DNA from: Gracilibacillus orientalis
Lineage (GTDB): Bacteria; Bacillota; Bacilli; Bacillales; Amphibacillaceae
Assembly (NCBI RefSeq): GCF_900114645.1
Contig: NZ_FOTR01000004.1
Coordinates: forward strand, 310,001 to 374,000
Direction: 5' to 3'
DNA: 64,000 bases
The translations under genes were made by a program, and so were the position numbers. Positions within the stretch are counted from its first letter, which is position 1. The number at the start of each line of letters is the position of its first letter. The notes under the pieces are model-generated. The model was not told the DNA's origin. It saw only the letters and a program-made list of their open reading frames with translations, and did not search any database. Shown piece by piece: positions 45,840 through 54,700 of this stretch.

Positions 45840-46220
45840 TCATTTGTTTTCATTCTCAAATTCACTATATGCTTTTTTGAAATGAGACAAAGAAGATATT
45901 GCTTTTGGAAACCCTACATAACCACTACAATGATTTATCACTTCTAGAATTTCTTCCTTTGATAATCCTACTTTAAGTGCTATTTTAAAATGGAAAGTTA
46001 ATGCAGTTCCTTGATCACCTTGTGAGATAAGAGAAGATAAAGTGATCATAGCCCGTTGTTTCAAATCCAGCGTATCATCAGAATAAATGTCTCCATACCC
46101 AAATTCCACTGCCATTTTTGCTAGTCTTGGAGAAAAATCTTGTACTTCTTCCATCGTTTTTACACCTTGCTCACCAGCAATTTCCTCGATTCTATTCCAT
46201 CCAACTTGTATTTTATCCAT
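45840..46220 (-). CDS. Carboxymuconolactone decarboxylase family protein
   Basis: A 126-aa CMD-fold protein of the decarboxylase-like branch: DLKQRAMITLSSLISQGDQGTALTFHFKIALKVGLSKEEILEVINH. It lacks the AhpD CxxC, so is not an alkylhydroperoxidase. AGGAAGG before the ATG. Function unknown. Confidence 0.85.
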   Translation of the reverse strand: MDKIQVGWNRIEEIAGEQGVKTMEEVQDFSPRLAKMAVEFGYGDIYSDDTLDLKQRAMITLSSLISQGDQGTALTFHFKIALKVGLSKEEILEVINHCSGYVGFPKAISSLSHFKKAYSEFENENK

Positions 46221-46342
46221 TTTTTTCCTTCCTCTCTATTCTATTTGGAATTTAAATTGAATTGTTAGCATTCTTCTCTTGGGAACTATAAGCTCAATAG
46301 CAGTTGGAATGATGGTTTCGTCTAAGGTTACATGCTCCTACA

Positions 46343-47242
46343 TTATGATAAACCGATCATGAAATCTATTTTGTCAGCGTATTGCGGAAAATCGATTAGG
46401 GGATTTCTATTCTTTTGAATGATATAGATTTCTTTGTTTCGATGTTTTTCATAAAGAGAGACTTGAAAAGTTCGATGCCAATCTAGTAATATTTCAATAT
46501 CATGATCATTGTACTGGCTAACTTCTTCTGGATATCTTATCAAAAAATACAATGTTGCTCTAGCAACCTCACCTTTTCCGCTTTCAGGTTCAAATTTTTC
46601 TTCTTCGTATTTTCCACAATACGTTCTAATTGTTTTTATCTCCATCTCAGGAGTGTAATTATCGAAGTCAAAATAGGGATAATTGGACCTTGTGGAATTA
46701 CAATCTTTTTCACATGTGAAAAGATGATGTAAATCACCCCTCATTGGATTATCCTCATCAAACCATGATTGAGGTACGACGTGTTCACAGTTATACATAT
46801 TTTCACTTTCAATGATTGCTGTAGCTTTTCTCAACTCATCGTTATTTTTTGAGTTACTTTTAAACAACTTGTCATACTCTTCTTTCCTTTTTATTTCTGC
46901 GTCATGATCTTCTCTTATGACTTGTTCAGGATCCTTTTGTTTTCCAGAATAAATGCTTTTCAGGTTCCCATCCATACGGAGGTCAACTGCTGAATAAAGG
47001 TAATCACGGGTTTCTGAGTTATAAGGAAGCTGATTTTCATGTGTATTCGTAATTAATTGATTTAATTGCTTAAATATATTTGTTTTGTCCCCTTCATTAA
47101 AATCTATGTTCTGATAATAATCTTGGATGAACTTGGCATCCTCTTCTTCGTCATAATATTCTTTTTCATTTTGAATCATCTTTTGGTAATTCTTTAGTGT
47201 CAACAAAGCGTTATTATGTTCCGTTCCATTTTTTTCTTGCAT
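46343..47242 (-). CDS. Endonuclease I family nuclease without signal peptide
   Basis: A 299-aa beta-beta-alpha-metal nuclease. Active-site block NCEHVVPQSWFDE (His as general base), DLHHLFTCEKDCNSTRSNYPYFDF. The family (E. coli EndA, B. subtilis YurI/BsnA) is normally secreted, but this chain begins MQEKNGTEHNNALL with no hydrophobic leader. It is next to an intracellular subtilisin, also on the minus strand. Confidence 0.88.
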   Translation of the reverse strand: MQEKNGTEHNNALLTLKNYQKMIQNEKEYYDEEEDAKFIQDYYQNIDFNEGDKTNIFKQLNQLITNTHENQLPYNSETRDYLYSAVDLRMDGNLKSIYSGKQKDPEQVIREDHDAEIKRKEEYDKLFKSNSKNNDELRKATAIIESENMYNCEHVVPQSWFDEDNPMRGDLHHLFTCEKDCNSTRSNYPYFDFDNYTPEMEIKTIRTYCGKYEEEKFEPESGKGEVARATLYFLIRYPEEVSQYNDHDIEILLDWHRTFQVSLYEKHRNKEIYIIQKNRNPLIDFPQYADKIDFMIGLS

Positions 47243-47370
47243 AGGTTCCTCTCCCCTTTCATGTTTGTTACAAGAAAACGGACAGGGATAAGAGATTAAA
47301 CAGCTTACCTGCCCATTTTTAGTTGACGAAATTATGTTAGTTAAAAATTCTTATATAATATATCTAGTTA

Positions 47371-48351
47371 TTATGGTTGTCTATCATTCTTACTTAAACT
47401 TGGAGTATTGATTCTATCTAATTGTTCAACAAGATTAAGTAGTAGAAAACCATTCCCTTCAGCGGTTTTTTGGTAATCTAGTGGTAGTGTTCGTCTGATA
47501 AGTTGGGCATAAATCTCTGATTCAATGAGAGATCTATCAAACTCTTTTTCACTTAATTTGATGATTAAGGCTAAAGCACCTGCTACATGTGGAGCGGCCA
47601 TAGAGGTTCCTGATAGTCTAGCAAATTTATTATCTATATAGGTTGATAGGACATCTACACCCGGAGCTACAAGATCCACTTCATTATGGGTGTTCGAAAA
47701 TGGAGCAAGCTGTAAGTCCATATCTACAGCACCAACAGAAATGACTTCGTTATAAGCTCCAGGATAGGCATGCTCAATGGTATCCTCTTGCCCATCTCCT
47801 TCATTTCCAGCAGCAACTACTACGGATACACCTTGATTAACCGCATGTTGAATCGCTTCATGCATTTCCGGTACATCATTAGGACCACCAAGTGACATGC
47901 AAATCACTCGAGCTCGTTCATTGTTAGGACCACTCCATTCAACTGCATAGTTTATCGCATCTATGATCCAGTCATACTCACCAGAACCTCCACCTGTTAA
48001 CGCTTTAAGGCTTAATATTTTAGCTTTTGGGGCAATTCCTACAACACCATCATCATTAAAGCTTGCTGCAATGGTCCCCGATACGTGTGTTCCGTGACCG
48101 TTATTGTCTTCAAAGTTGCCTTGATCTCCATTGTAATCTGATGTAAAATTTCTTCCACCAATTATTTGTTCCTCAAGATCTGGATGATTTGACTCAATAC
48201 CAGTGTCTATAACCGCAATGACGATTTCTTCTCCTTCGTAGCCTTTTTCCCATACGGCAGGAGCCTGTACCAGTTGAACACCTTCTGGGGTCTCATTTTT
48301 TGAATCTTCAATCGACTGAATAGTATAAGGTATCAAATTAACTTGTGCCAT
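47371..48351 (-). CDS. isp: Intracellular subtilisin-type serine protease
   Basis: A 326-aa S8 protease without signal peptide. Starts [11 protein letters not shown] (the LIPY propeptide of intracellular subtilisins), catalytic Asp49 (AVIDTG), His86 (NGHGTH) and Ser250 (SGTSMAAPH), with the same numbering as B. subtilis IspA. It is the major intracellular protease in stationary phase. AGGAGG before the ATG. 128 bases upstream of the endonuclease gene. Confidence 0.95.
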   Translation of the reverse strand: MAQVNLIPYTIQSIEDSKNETPEGVQLVQAPAVWEKGYEGEEIVIAVIDTGIESNHPDLEEQIIGGRNFTSDYNGDQGNFEDNNGHGTHVSGTIAASFNDDGVVGIAPKAKILSLKALTGGGSGEYDWIIDAINYAVEWSGPNNERARVICMSLGGPNDVPEMHEAIQHAVNQGVSVVVAAGNEGDGQEDTIEHAYPGAYNEVISVGAVDMDLQLAPFSNTHNEVDLVAPGVDVLSTYIDNKFARLSGTSMAAPHVAGALALIIKLSEKEFDRSLIESEIYAQLIRRTLPLDYQKTAEGNGFLLLNLVEQLDRINTPSLSKNDRQP

Positions 48352-48561
48352 AGTTTATCCTCCTCAAAAATATTTCCTCTATCTCTATAGTATATGTAAT
48401 TGACGTGCAAAAGTTTACTAGTTTTACTATATTTAATATTTTTGTAATATTTGACATTTTATGTTTGCATTGGAAGTTTATCTATATCGACATACAAAGT
48501 CCGGTATATAAATTATGCTTTGTTATATATATAACCTAATTGGGTTATGTGTAAACAATAA

Positions 48562-48607
48562 AAAAATGGAGACTTATCACCTAGTAATGACTATAAGCCT
48601 CCGTTTT
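48562..48607. terminator. Possible bidirectional hairpin terminator
   Basis: AAAATGGAGACTTA pairs with TAAGCCTCCGTTTT with mismatches; T-rich both ways. Marks the boundary between the protease locus and the relic region. Confidence 0.5.
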
Positions 48608-48682
48608 ACTATACTTTGTAGATTCTACATTTTCACTACTTTGTAAATTAAACTCCTGCTTTAATCTGGTTCCAGACTCGGA

Positions 48683-48880
48683 CTAGAGTTTTAACAGAGT
48701 GATGCTGTAGGCGATGATCCAAATGATCCATCCAATCCATCCGATCAGGCCAACCAGCGCGATCCGATTAATACCATTCACGTTGTAGGGCTAGCCGACG
48801 AGGAAAGAAATAGCAATGCGGCGCTTAAGTATCCTATCCAGCCATGCCAACTGGGGATGAGATCAATAGTCACGCCAGCG
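48683..48880 (-). pseudogene. Decayed small membrane protein gene
   Basis: On the minus strand GINRIALVGLIGWIGWIIWI leads to IAYSITLLKL and a stop at 48683. An upstream frame reads LIPSWHGWIGYLSAALLFLSS, joined only by a shift. GC content is higher than in the flanks, hinting at transfer. Family not recognised. Confidence 0.45.
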
Positions 48881-49007
48881 CAGTAAAATATGAGACGCTC
48901 TTAACTATGATTTTATCAGTCTCCTACACTTATATCGATAGAGTACACTCTTTTGATATATAATTAAACTAATTAACTGAATAATTACAGAAATGAGATG
49001 ATACTGT

Positions 49008-49115
49008 ATGAAAATTGCGAGAGGTAGGGAATTGCTTACACCAGAACAGCGGCAGGCCCTTATGCAAATTCCTGTGCCCTATGGGCTTAAGCAATGTGCT
49101 GTTCGGATTCAATAA
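49008..49115 (+). pseudogene. Tn3-family transposase N-terminal fragment
   Basis: MKIARGRELLTPEQRQALMQ is the N-terminus of Tn3-type TnpA. After 22 residues it is fused to unrelated sequence and stops at codon 36. The rest of the roughly 1000-aa transposase is missing. Confidence 0.72.
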
Positions 49116-49118
49116 GGA

Positions 49119-49460
49119 ATGGATATTATTTTTGAAGAAAAAGTTTCCGGAGCAACAAAAGATCGTGAGCAACTTCAAAAAATGTTAGAGGATATACATG
49201 AACGTGATATCATTTATGTTACGAACTTAACTCAGATTACTCGTAGTACACAAGATTTATTTGAATTAATCGATAACATACGGAGTAAAAAGGCAAATTT
49301 AAAATCCTTAAAATATACATGGCTAGATTTGTCAGAAGATAATCCCTACAGCCAATGCTTAATTACGGTTATGGCGGGTGTAAACCAATTAGAACGTGAT
49401 CTTATCCGTATGCGGCAGCGTGAAGAGATTGAATTGGCTAAGAAAGAAGGAACTATATAG
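49119..49460 (+). pseudogene. Serine resolvase fragment of a Tn3-type element
   Basis: Reads FEEKVSGATKDREQLQKMLE, then YVTNLTQITRSTQDLFELID and VMAGVNQLERDLIRMRQREE, the core of a Tn3 resolvase (113 codons). The N-terminus with the catalytic Ser (YARVSTxxQ) and the C-terminal HTH are absent. Confidence 0.8.
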
Positions 49461-49548
49461 AAAGCTATCGGAAAGGAACAGTTGATGAGTTATACCAAAA
49501 ATCGGAAATGTATAATAGAAAATAAATTTCATATAGAGGTGGAAGTGT

Positions 49549-50511
49549 ATGCCTAAAATTGACAATATGTTAGCAATTCTATGGATGCTTCGTTCAGGAG
49601 AAAAAATTACTGCAAAACAAATTTCAGAAAAGCTAGAGATGAATATAAGGACTGTGTATCGTTATATTGATACACTTTCAATAAGTGGTGTACCAATAAT
49701 TTCAGACGCAGGACATAACGGTGGATACACTTTATTGAACAATTTTATTGAAGCTCCTCTTTTTTTTGATTTTGAGGAGCAAACCTCGCTATTTCACGCT
49801 GCTGTTTTTGCAGAAGAAGCCGGGTATTATGGAGGTGAAGCACTAAATAGGGCTATTTCAAAGCTAAGAAAATATTCGAATCAAGAGCAGGAAACAAAGA
49901 TAGATCAACATTTAACCAGTCTTGAAGTAATAAGTCGATTAAGTTCCCTCGCTATGGAACCTTTTTTGAAGGAGTTGGAGCAGGGCGTAGCTGACGGATA
50001 CTCTGTAAAAATTCTATACCATAAAAGTGGCGAAGAGCAATCAAAGTATAGAGTGGTGGATCCGTACAGAATTATTTATTGGAATAATAAGTGGTATGTG
50101 ATTGGATTTTGTCATCTTAGGAATGATATCCGTAGTTTTAGAGTAGATCGAATGGAAAGTCTAACGCTAACCGAAAATAAGTTTAACCGACCAGAAAATT
50201 TTTCAGCACGTGACTTTTTTATGAAAAACCTCCTTCCAACTATAGAAGATAAGGAAGGGATTATTTCTTTGGTTATTAATGGGGATAAAAGTGTATTGGC
50301 TGATATTTGCCAACATTGGTTTTTAGGACATTATTTACAAGAGCGGACTTCAAATCAAGCAGTATTTCTTCTTGAGAAAGATATGATACATACATATGTA
50401 CCTTATTTACTTTTAATGTACGGTAAATCTATTCGAGTTATTGAGCCAATCAGCCTTAAGAAAAGAATGATTGAAGTTTTGTCGGAATTAATAAAATTTC
50501 ATCAAATTTGA
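49549..50511 (+). CDS. YafY-type HTH-WYL transcriptional regulator
   Basis: A 320-aa regulator: N-terminal HTH_11 (residues 5-60, ITAKQISEKLEMNIRTVYRYIDTL), WYL domain (about 145-215) with YRVVDPYRIIYWNNKWYVIGF and RSFRVDRM, and the WCX extension. WYL domains bind nucleotide or nucleic-acid ligands. GAGGTGGAAGTG before the ATG. Precedes the DJ-1/PfpI gene, its probable target. Confidence 0.9.
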   Translation: MPKIDNMLAILWMLRSGEKITAKQISEKLEMNIRTVYRYIDTLSISGVPIISDAGHNGGYTLLNNFIEAPLFFDFEEQTSLFHAAVFAEEAGYYGGEALNRAISKLRKYSNQEQETKIDQHLTSLEVISRLSSLAMEPFLKELEQGVADGYSVKILYHKSGEEQSKYRVVDPYRIIYWNNKWYVIGFCHLRNDIRSFRVDRMESLTLTENKFNRPENFSARDFFMKNLLPTIEDKEGIISLVINGDKSVLADICQHWFLGHYLQERTSNQAVFLLEKDMIHTYVPYLLLMYGKSIRVIEPISLKKRMIEVLSELIKFHQI

Positions 50512-50545
50512 TTAATTCCCTGACGCTAGGTGTCAGGGAATTAAT
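50511..50545. promoter_or_regulatory. Perfect hairpin between WYL regulator and DJ-1 gene
   Basis: ATTAATTCCCTGAC / GTCAGGGAATTAAT, 14-bp perfect arms with a 7-base loop; no T-run follows. It could be an operator, an attenuator, or a terminator variant. Confidence 0.5.
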
Positions 50546-50586
50546 GTTATAGTTGGATATATCAATTGTGATTGGAGTGTTATTGG

Positions 50587-51219
50587 ATGCAAACAAAAAA
50601 AGTTCTTCTATATGTATTTAATACAATGTCGGACTGGGAATATGGATATTTAATTGCTGAACTAAACTCAGGAAGATATTTCAAAAAAGATTTAGCACCT
50701 TTAAAAGTAATTACAGTAGGAGCTAATAAAGAAATTATTACTACTATGGGAGGACTGAGCATAAAACCAGATATTTCCCTTGATGAATGTACTCTTGAAA
50801 GTAAAGATCTTTTAATTTTACCAGGAGGGACTACTTGGAGTGAAGAAATTCATCAACCTATCTTGGAAAGAATTGGCCAAGCTTTAAAGCTTGGCACTAT
50901 TGTTGCTGCAATTTGTGGTGCAACTGAGGGCCTCGCGAATATGGGATACTTAGATACTAGAAAGCATACAAGTAATAACTTAGAATATACTAAAATGGTA
51001 TGTCCTAACTATAAAGGAGAAAAGTTCTATGAGTTGGGATCTGCCGTATCTGATGCGAATTTAGTTACTGCATCAGGAATAGCTCCTCTGGAATTTGCAA
51101 TGGAGGTACTGAAAAAAATAGATGTATTTACACCAGATGCATTACATTCATGGTATAACCTAAATAAGACTCATAAACCTGAATACTTCTTCCATCTAAT
51201 GGATTCAATAAATAGATGA
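50587..51219 (+). CDS. DJ-1/PfpI family protein (YdeA-like)
   Basis: A 210-aa glutamine-amidotransferase-fold protein. LLILPGGTTWSEE and VAAICGATEGLA place the nucleophile Cys at the elbow; TASGIAPLEFAMEVLKKI is conserved. Start ATG 50587 after GGAGTG. Follows the WYL regulator; stress-related protease/deglycase-type activity cannot be told from sequence. Confidence 0.88.
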   Translation: MQTKKVLLYVFNTMSDWEYGYLIAELNSGRYFKKDLAPLKVITVGANKEIITTMGGLSIKPDISLDECTLESKDLLILPGGTTWSEEIHQPILERIGQALKLGTIVAAICGATEGLANMGYLDTRKHTSNNLEYTKMVCPNYKGEKFYELGSAVSDANLVTASGIAPLEFAMEVLKKIDVFTPDALHSWYNLNKTHKPEYFFHLMDSINR

Positions 51220-51327
51220 GCTAAAAAAAGCAATTTAGCAGATTCATATTATTAAATAATTACCATGCTTTAGAGAATGTCAAAGCATGGTTTTTGAATA
51301 TAACTTAAAAATGCTTATGGAGTAATG

Positions 51328-51374
51328 AAAAAGCCCGATTTCTCTATTAATTAACGGTGAAGTTGGGCTTTTTA
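51328..51374 (+). terminator. Terminator after the DJ-1/PfpI gene
   Basis: AAAAAGCCCGATTT pairs with AAGTTGGGCTTTTT; long loop; T-runs both strands. Confidence 0.75.
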
Positions 51375-51462
51375 GTATTGAAAATTCCTTAACGTTGTAA
51401 ATCCACATTTTCCTGACGGTACCCCTATTTGAATAAATATTAATCTAAAGCTCCTGATTATA

Positions 51463-52410
51463 CTAGTCGTTGATGATTTCTATCTCTTCCCCTTCTGCTA
51501 AATCCGATCGAATTTGTAGATTTGTTACGTCTGTTGGTAATGCATCAAATCGAATTTCAAATTCATAGTCACCTCTCCACTTACTGCTATAGCTACTACC
51601 AAGTTGTTGAATCTTTTTTCCATCTGCTACAAGTACAATCTGATTGAACGAAAGTTGGTCCACCGTTTCTTTATTTGATGTACCCTTTATTACTGTTGCG
51701 GTTGGTGACGCTGTAATCGTCTTAAAATGCAGATATCCAGTATCCATTGGCATCCTTTTATCGACTTTTTGTCTTAAACTAGATCCCATGGCTTTGTTTG
51801 GATCATATTCGAATGTAAGTGTCTTGACTGATTGTTGAAAATGTAATGTTAATTCCTTAGCAAATCCATTTGGTGGTTCAAAAGAATACGTACCCTTTAT
51901 TGTGCTTTCATCTTCACTTACATTCCCTGCCCCACTGTTCATATGTGATTTGGTAAGAAAACCGGTAATTCTCATCGGCGTGAAATCTAACTCAGGGTTA
52001 TCTATGTTATTCGTTTCACTAGTTGCGGTATAGTAAATAATCAACTGATTATCGTCAACCATCACTCCATTAACAGTAAACGTTACGCCATTTTCAAATG
52101 TTATACTTTCGTTAAGGCTTTGACCATTTCCCATTTCATTTAAGTTTTGTAATGTATCTGAAATAACATCCACGTCTTCAAATCCAATGATCTTTTTACC
52201 ATAATAAGCTAATCCTTGATAGTTATAACCAATTAATATCGAGCACAATAAAAAAGCTGCAACTAATTTCCATACAAAGTATTTTCTGGAAGAATTTCTT
52301 GTTTGTTGACTTTTTAAAGCATTATGCAAACGATATTCTAGTTGATCTGGGGCTTGGAGAGATTCCAACTGCTGCTTTTCCTTTAGCATCTGTTTCTTTA
52401 AGTTACTCAT
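51463..52410 (-). CDS. Transmembrane anti-sigma factor-like protein (DUF4179/DUF5643)
   Basis: A 315-aa protein: an N-terminal cytoplasmic segment, one TM helix (about residues 45-63, WKLVAAFLLCSILIGYNY) and an extracellular DUF4179/DUF5643-type beta domain. It overlaps the sigma gene by 8 bases, the arrangement of an ECF sigma with its membrane anti-sigma. Start ATG 52410 after GAGGTG. Confidence 0.85.
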   Translation of the reverse strand: MSNLKKQMLKEKQQLESLQAPDQLEYRLHNALKSQQTRNSSRKYFVWKLVAAFLLCSILIGYNYQGLAYYGKKIIGFEDVDVISDTLQNLNEMGNGQSLNESITFENGVTFTVNGVMVDDNQLIIYYTATSETNNIDNPELDFTPMRITGFLTKSHMNSGAGNVSEDESTIKGTYSFEPPNGFAKELTLHFQQSVKTLTFEYDPNKAMGSSLRQKVDKRMPMDTGYLHFKTITASPTATVIKGTSNKETVDQLSFNQIVLVADGKKIQQLGSSYSSKWRGDYEFEIRFDALPTDVTNLQIRSDLAEGEEIEIIND

Positions 52411-52933
52411 TTCGATCACCTCGATACAAAGTATGTAACCTTTTCAGACCATAAAATACTCGTGATTTGATCGTTCCTACAGAAGTATCAGTAATCTTAG
52501 CAATGGTCTGAAATTCAAGATCGTTAAAATACCTCAGTCTAATCGCTTCAGCTTGCTTTTCATTAAGATGTGAAAGCAAAATATTAATATCTATCTCACT
52601 TTCTATTTGGTCAAATACATTATGCTCACCTTTCAACTTGTCTTCTATAACCTGTTGATCTAATAAAACAGTTCTATTTTTATTACGATAAGCTGTATGG
52701 CAACAGTTAACCAAAATTTTATTACTCCAACTGTAAAAGGATGTATTGTTTTGTAATAAATGAATATTCTCATAAAGTTTTACAATCATATCTTCCATGA
52801 CATCTAAAGCATCCTCTTCCTTTTTCATATAGGAAAATGCTAATCTATAATAATCATCTTTCCTACGCAATATTAGACTTAGTAGTGCTTCTTTGTCACC
52901 CTTTTTTGCTTTCTTTACTAGTCTTACATTCAT
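52403..52933 (-). CDS. ECF RNA polymerase sigma factor (with DUF4179 partner)
   Basis: A 176-aa sigma-70 family protein: region 2 with YYRLAFSYMKKEEDALDVMEDMIVKLY, region 4 with LNEKQAEAIRLRYFNDLEFQTIAKITDTSVGTIKSRVFYGLKRL. Its 3' end overlaps the anti-sigma gene. Target regulon unknown. Confidence 0.92.
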   Translation of the reverse strand: MNVRLVKKAKKGDKEALLSLILRRKDDYYRLAFSYMKKEEDALDVMEDMIVKLYENIHLLQNNTSFYSWSNKILVNCCHTAYRNKNRTVLLDQQVIEDKLKGEHNVFDQIESEIDINILLSHLNEKQAEAIRLRYFNDLEFQTIAKITDTSVGTIKSRVFYGLKRLHTLYRGDRNE

Positions 52934-53144
52934 TACTGCTTTCCCCCTCCCCTACATATAAGAGTAATTACGAATACAATAAGTTCATTAATAAATAAAA
53001 AAAATTAAATAAAATAAGATAATTGCAGAGGGACTGCTTAAAAACGTAGCGATTGTGCCCCTGGTTATCCTTAAGGCGATTCGGATGTAGCCGCTTGGGA
53101 TTAGACAATACACCTAATTTTATACTTTCCTATCTCATAAAAAA

Positions 53145-53184
53145 AGATAAAACTTATTCCGATTTAAGAATAAGTTTTATCTTC
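53145..53184 (-). terminator. Terminator of the sigma/anti-sigma/TM-repeat operon
   Basis: A 16-bp stem AAGATAAAACTTATTC and its complement, 8-base loop, T-rich on both strands. Ends the minus-strand operon 53218-55269. Confidence 0.85.
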
Positions 53185-53217
53185 AATTTACTGATGATCA
53201 GTTCAGATATTAAAATT

Positions 53218-54294
53218 TTAATCTTCAGTAGCATTCTTTGTTTTTTTATGATTAACTGCCAGTCCGATGCCACCGCCAATCAGTAACAAGCAGATAATTG
53301 ATACTTGGAAATATTGGTGATAGAACTGCCAAATGTTGATATTAAAATAGGTTTCAAATTGGCCTGCAAAGACTGGCATTAAGACCGAATCGAATAAATA
53401 GAATAAACCGAGTAAAATTAATCCGAAGCCTATCCATTTTTGATAATTGGCCAGATACTTTATAATTGGAACATCTTCCAGCACCTCATATTCAAAGCGA
53501 TTTGCTAACTGAAGTGCATCAAAGAAACTAAAGAACCAAATCAATGGAATTAAAAATAAGAAAAGAGATAAGTTTAAAACATCTAAAATATAGATCGAAA
53601 ATAGAAAGGATGCCATTAACTGAATACCTCTTTTTTGCAAGCCTAAATATAAATGGCCTGCTCCAGGAAAAATGGATAATATAGTAGCGGTCATCTTACT
53701 TTTTCTTTCATTATCGCGTGCCCGGTTGAAATCGTCCATTATCGTTTTATCCTCTAACTCTTTTCCTGATTGCTTTTGATTTAATAGCTGGATAATATCA
53801 AACATGCAATATATCCAAATGATCGGAAGTGCTAATAAGAATATTAAAAACACAGCACTTGTCAAAAAACTAACAAAGAATACCATAATAATAATCCCAA
53901 AAAAGGCAGCAAGCAACGTTAGGCCACGATAGGATAGTCCTAAATAAAAATGTCCCATACCAGGTATAATGGACAACAGCATTGTGGTTACTCGCTCGTT
54001 AGATACTTCCATAGATGCATCTTCATCCTTGCTTACTTTTTTCGTATTTGGATCAGTTTTTGATAGTAGTAAAGTTATCGTAATATCCAGCATATTAATG
54101 CCCCAGATAAGTGCTGCAAATGCTACTAACAAAATAGAGTGATTGAAACCAACAATCACTGTAAAAAAACCTAGTGCAAGAGCTCCTATAAAGGCTAGTG
54201 TATAAAGAACTCCACGAACTTTATGCCCCCAATAAATATGACCAATTCCAGGAATTAGTCCCAGAAAAAATGCTGCTAATGCTGATTTATTCAT
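53218..54294 (-). CDS. Multi-spanning protein with three TM2-like repeats
   Basis: A 358-aa membrane protein. Three copies of a LGLIPGIGHIYWGHKVRG-type motif: residues about 11-28, a second copy LSIIPGMGHFYLGLSYRG and a third LSIFPGAGHLYLGLQKRG. Each is followed by hydrophobic helices; a fourth unit and C-terminal TM pair follow. The motif resembles TM2-domain helical hairpins. Overlaps the anti-sigma gene by 8 bases, so it belongs to that operon. Function unknown; a membrane stress or lipid role is inference. Confidence 0.75.
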   Translation of the reverse strand: MNKSALAAFFLGLIPGIGHIYWGHKVRGVLYTLAFIGALALGFFTVIVGFNHSILLVAFAALIWGINMLDITITLLLSKTDPNTKKVSKDEDASMEVSNERVTTMLLSIIPGMGHFYLGLSYRGLTLLAAFFGIIIMVFFVSFLTSAVFLIFLLALPIIWIYCMFDIIQLLNQKQSGKELEDKTIMDDFNRARDNERKSKMTATILSIFPGAGHLYLGLQKRGIQLMASFLFSIYILDVLNLSLFLFLIPLIWFFSFFDALQLANRFEYEVLEDVPIIKYLANYQKWIGFGLILLGLFYLFDSVLMPVFAGQFETYFNINIWQFYHQYFQVSIICLLLIGGGIGLAVNHKKTKNATED

Positions 54295-54700
54295 TATGAT
54301 GAACCCCCTTCATTCCTTCTAATACATCATTCGTTTTAGTCATTAAATGCTCGGTTATCAATCCTGTGTTTTGCTTTTGCTGGATTTCTGTCACATTTAA
54401 TGCACCTTGAAACACACCTGTTAAAGTCAAAAAAATCGTTAATCCAGCTGCAACTAGATAATGGGTGACTACTTTATTTTGATTTGCTTTTGGAGGAGAA
54501 GGTAAGATCTTCTCCATTTGTTGAAGTGTAATGTCTGTGAAATCATCTGAAAGTTCACCATTAACCTCGATATCCTCTATTAGAGTGACATACATATTTG
54601 TACATGTTTCACATTCCAATAAATGATCCTCAATCATGTTCTCTTGATCAGAGTCAGAATTCATATAGGAGAGCAGAGCGTCTTTACCAATGTGAGTCAA
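54287..54700 (-). CDS. ZAS-type anti-sigma factor
   Basis: A 137-aa protein with the zinc anti-sigma motif His26-x3-Cys30-x2-Cys33 (HLLECETC) and one TM helix near residues 78-97 (LVAAGLTIFLTLTGVF). Overlaps the sigma gene by 4 bases (ATGA) and the next gene by 8. Sequesters the cognate ECF sigma until a membrane signal arrives (family knowledge). Confidence 0.85.
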   Translation of the reverse strand: MTHIGKDALLSYMNSDSDQENMIEDHLLECETCTNMYVTLIEDIEVNGELSDDFTDITLQQMEKILPSPPKANQNKVVTHYLVAAGLTIFLTLTGVFQGALNVTEIQQKQNTGLITEHLMTKTNDVLEGMKGVHHNE

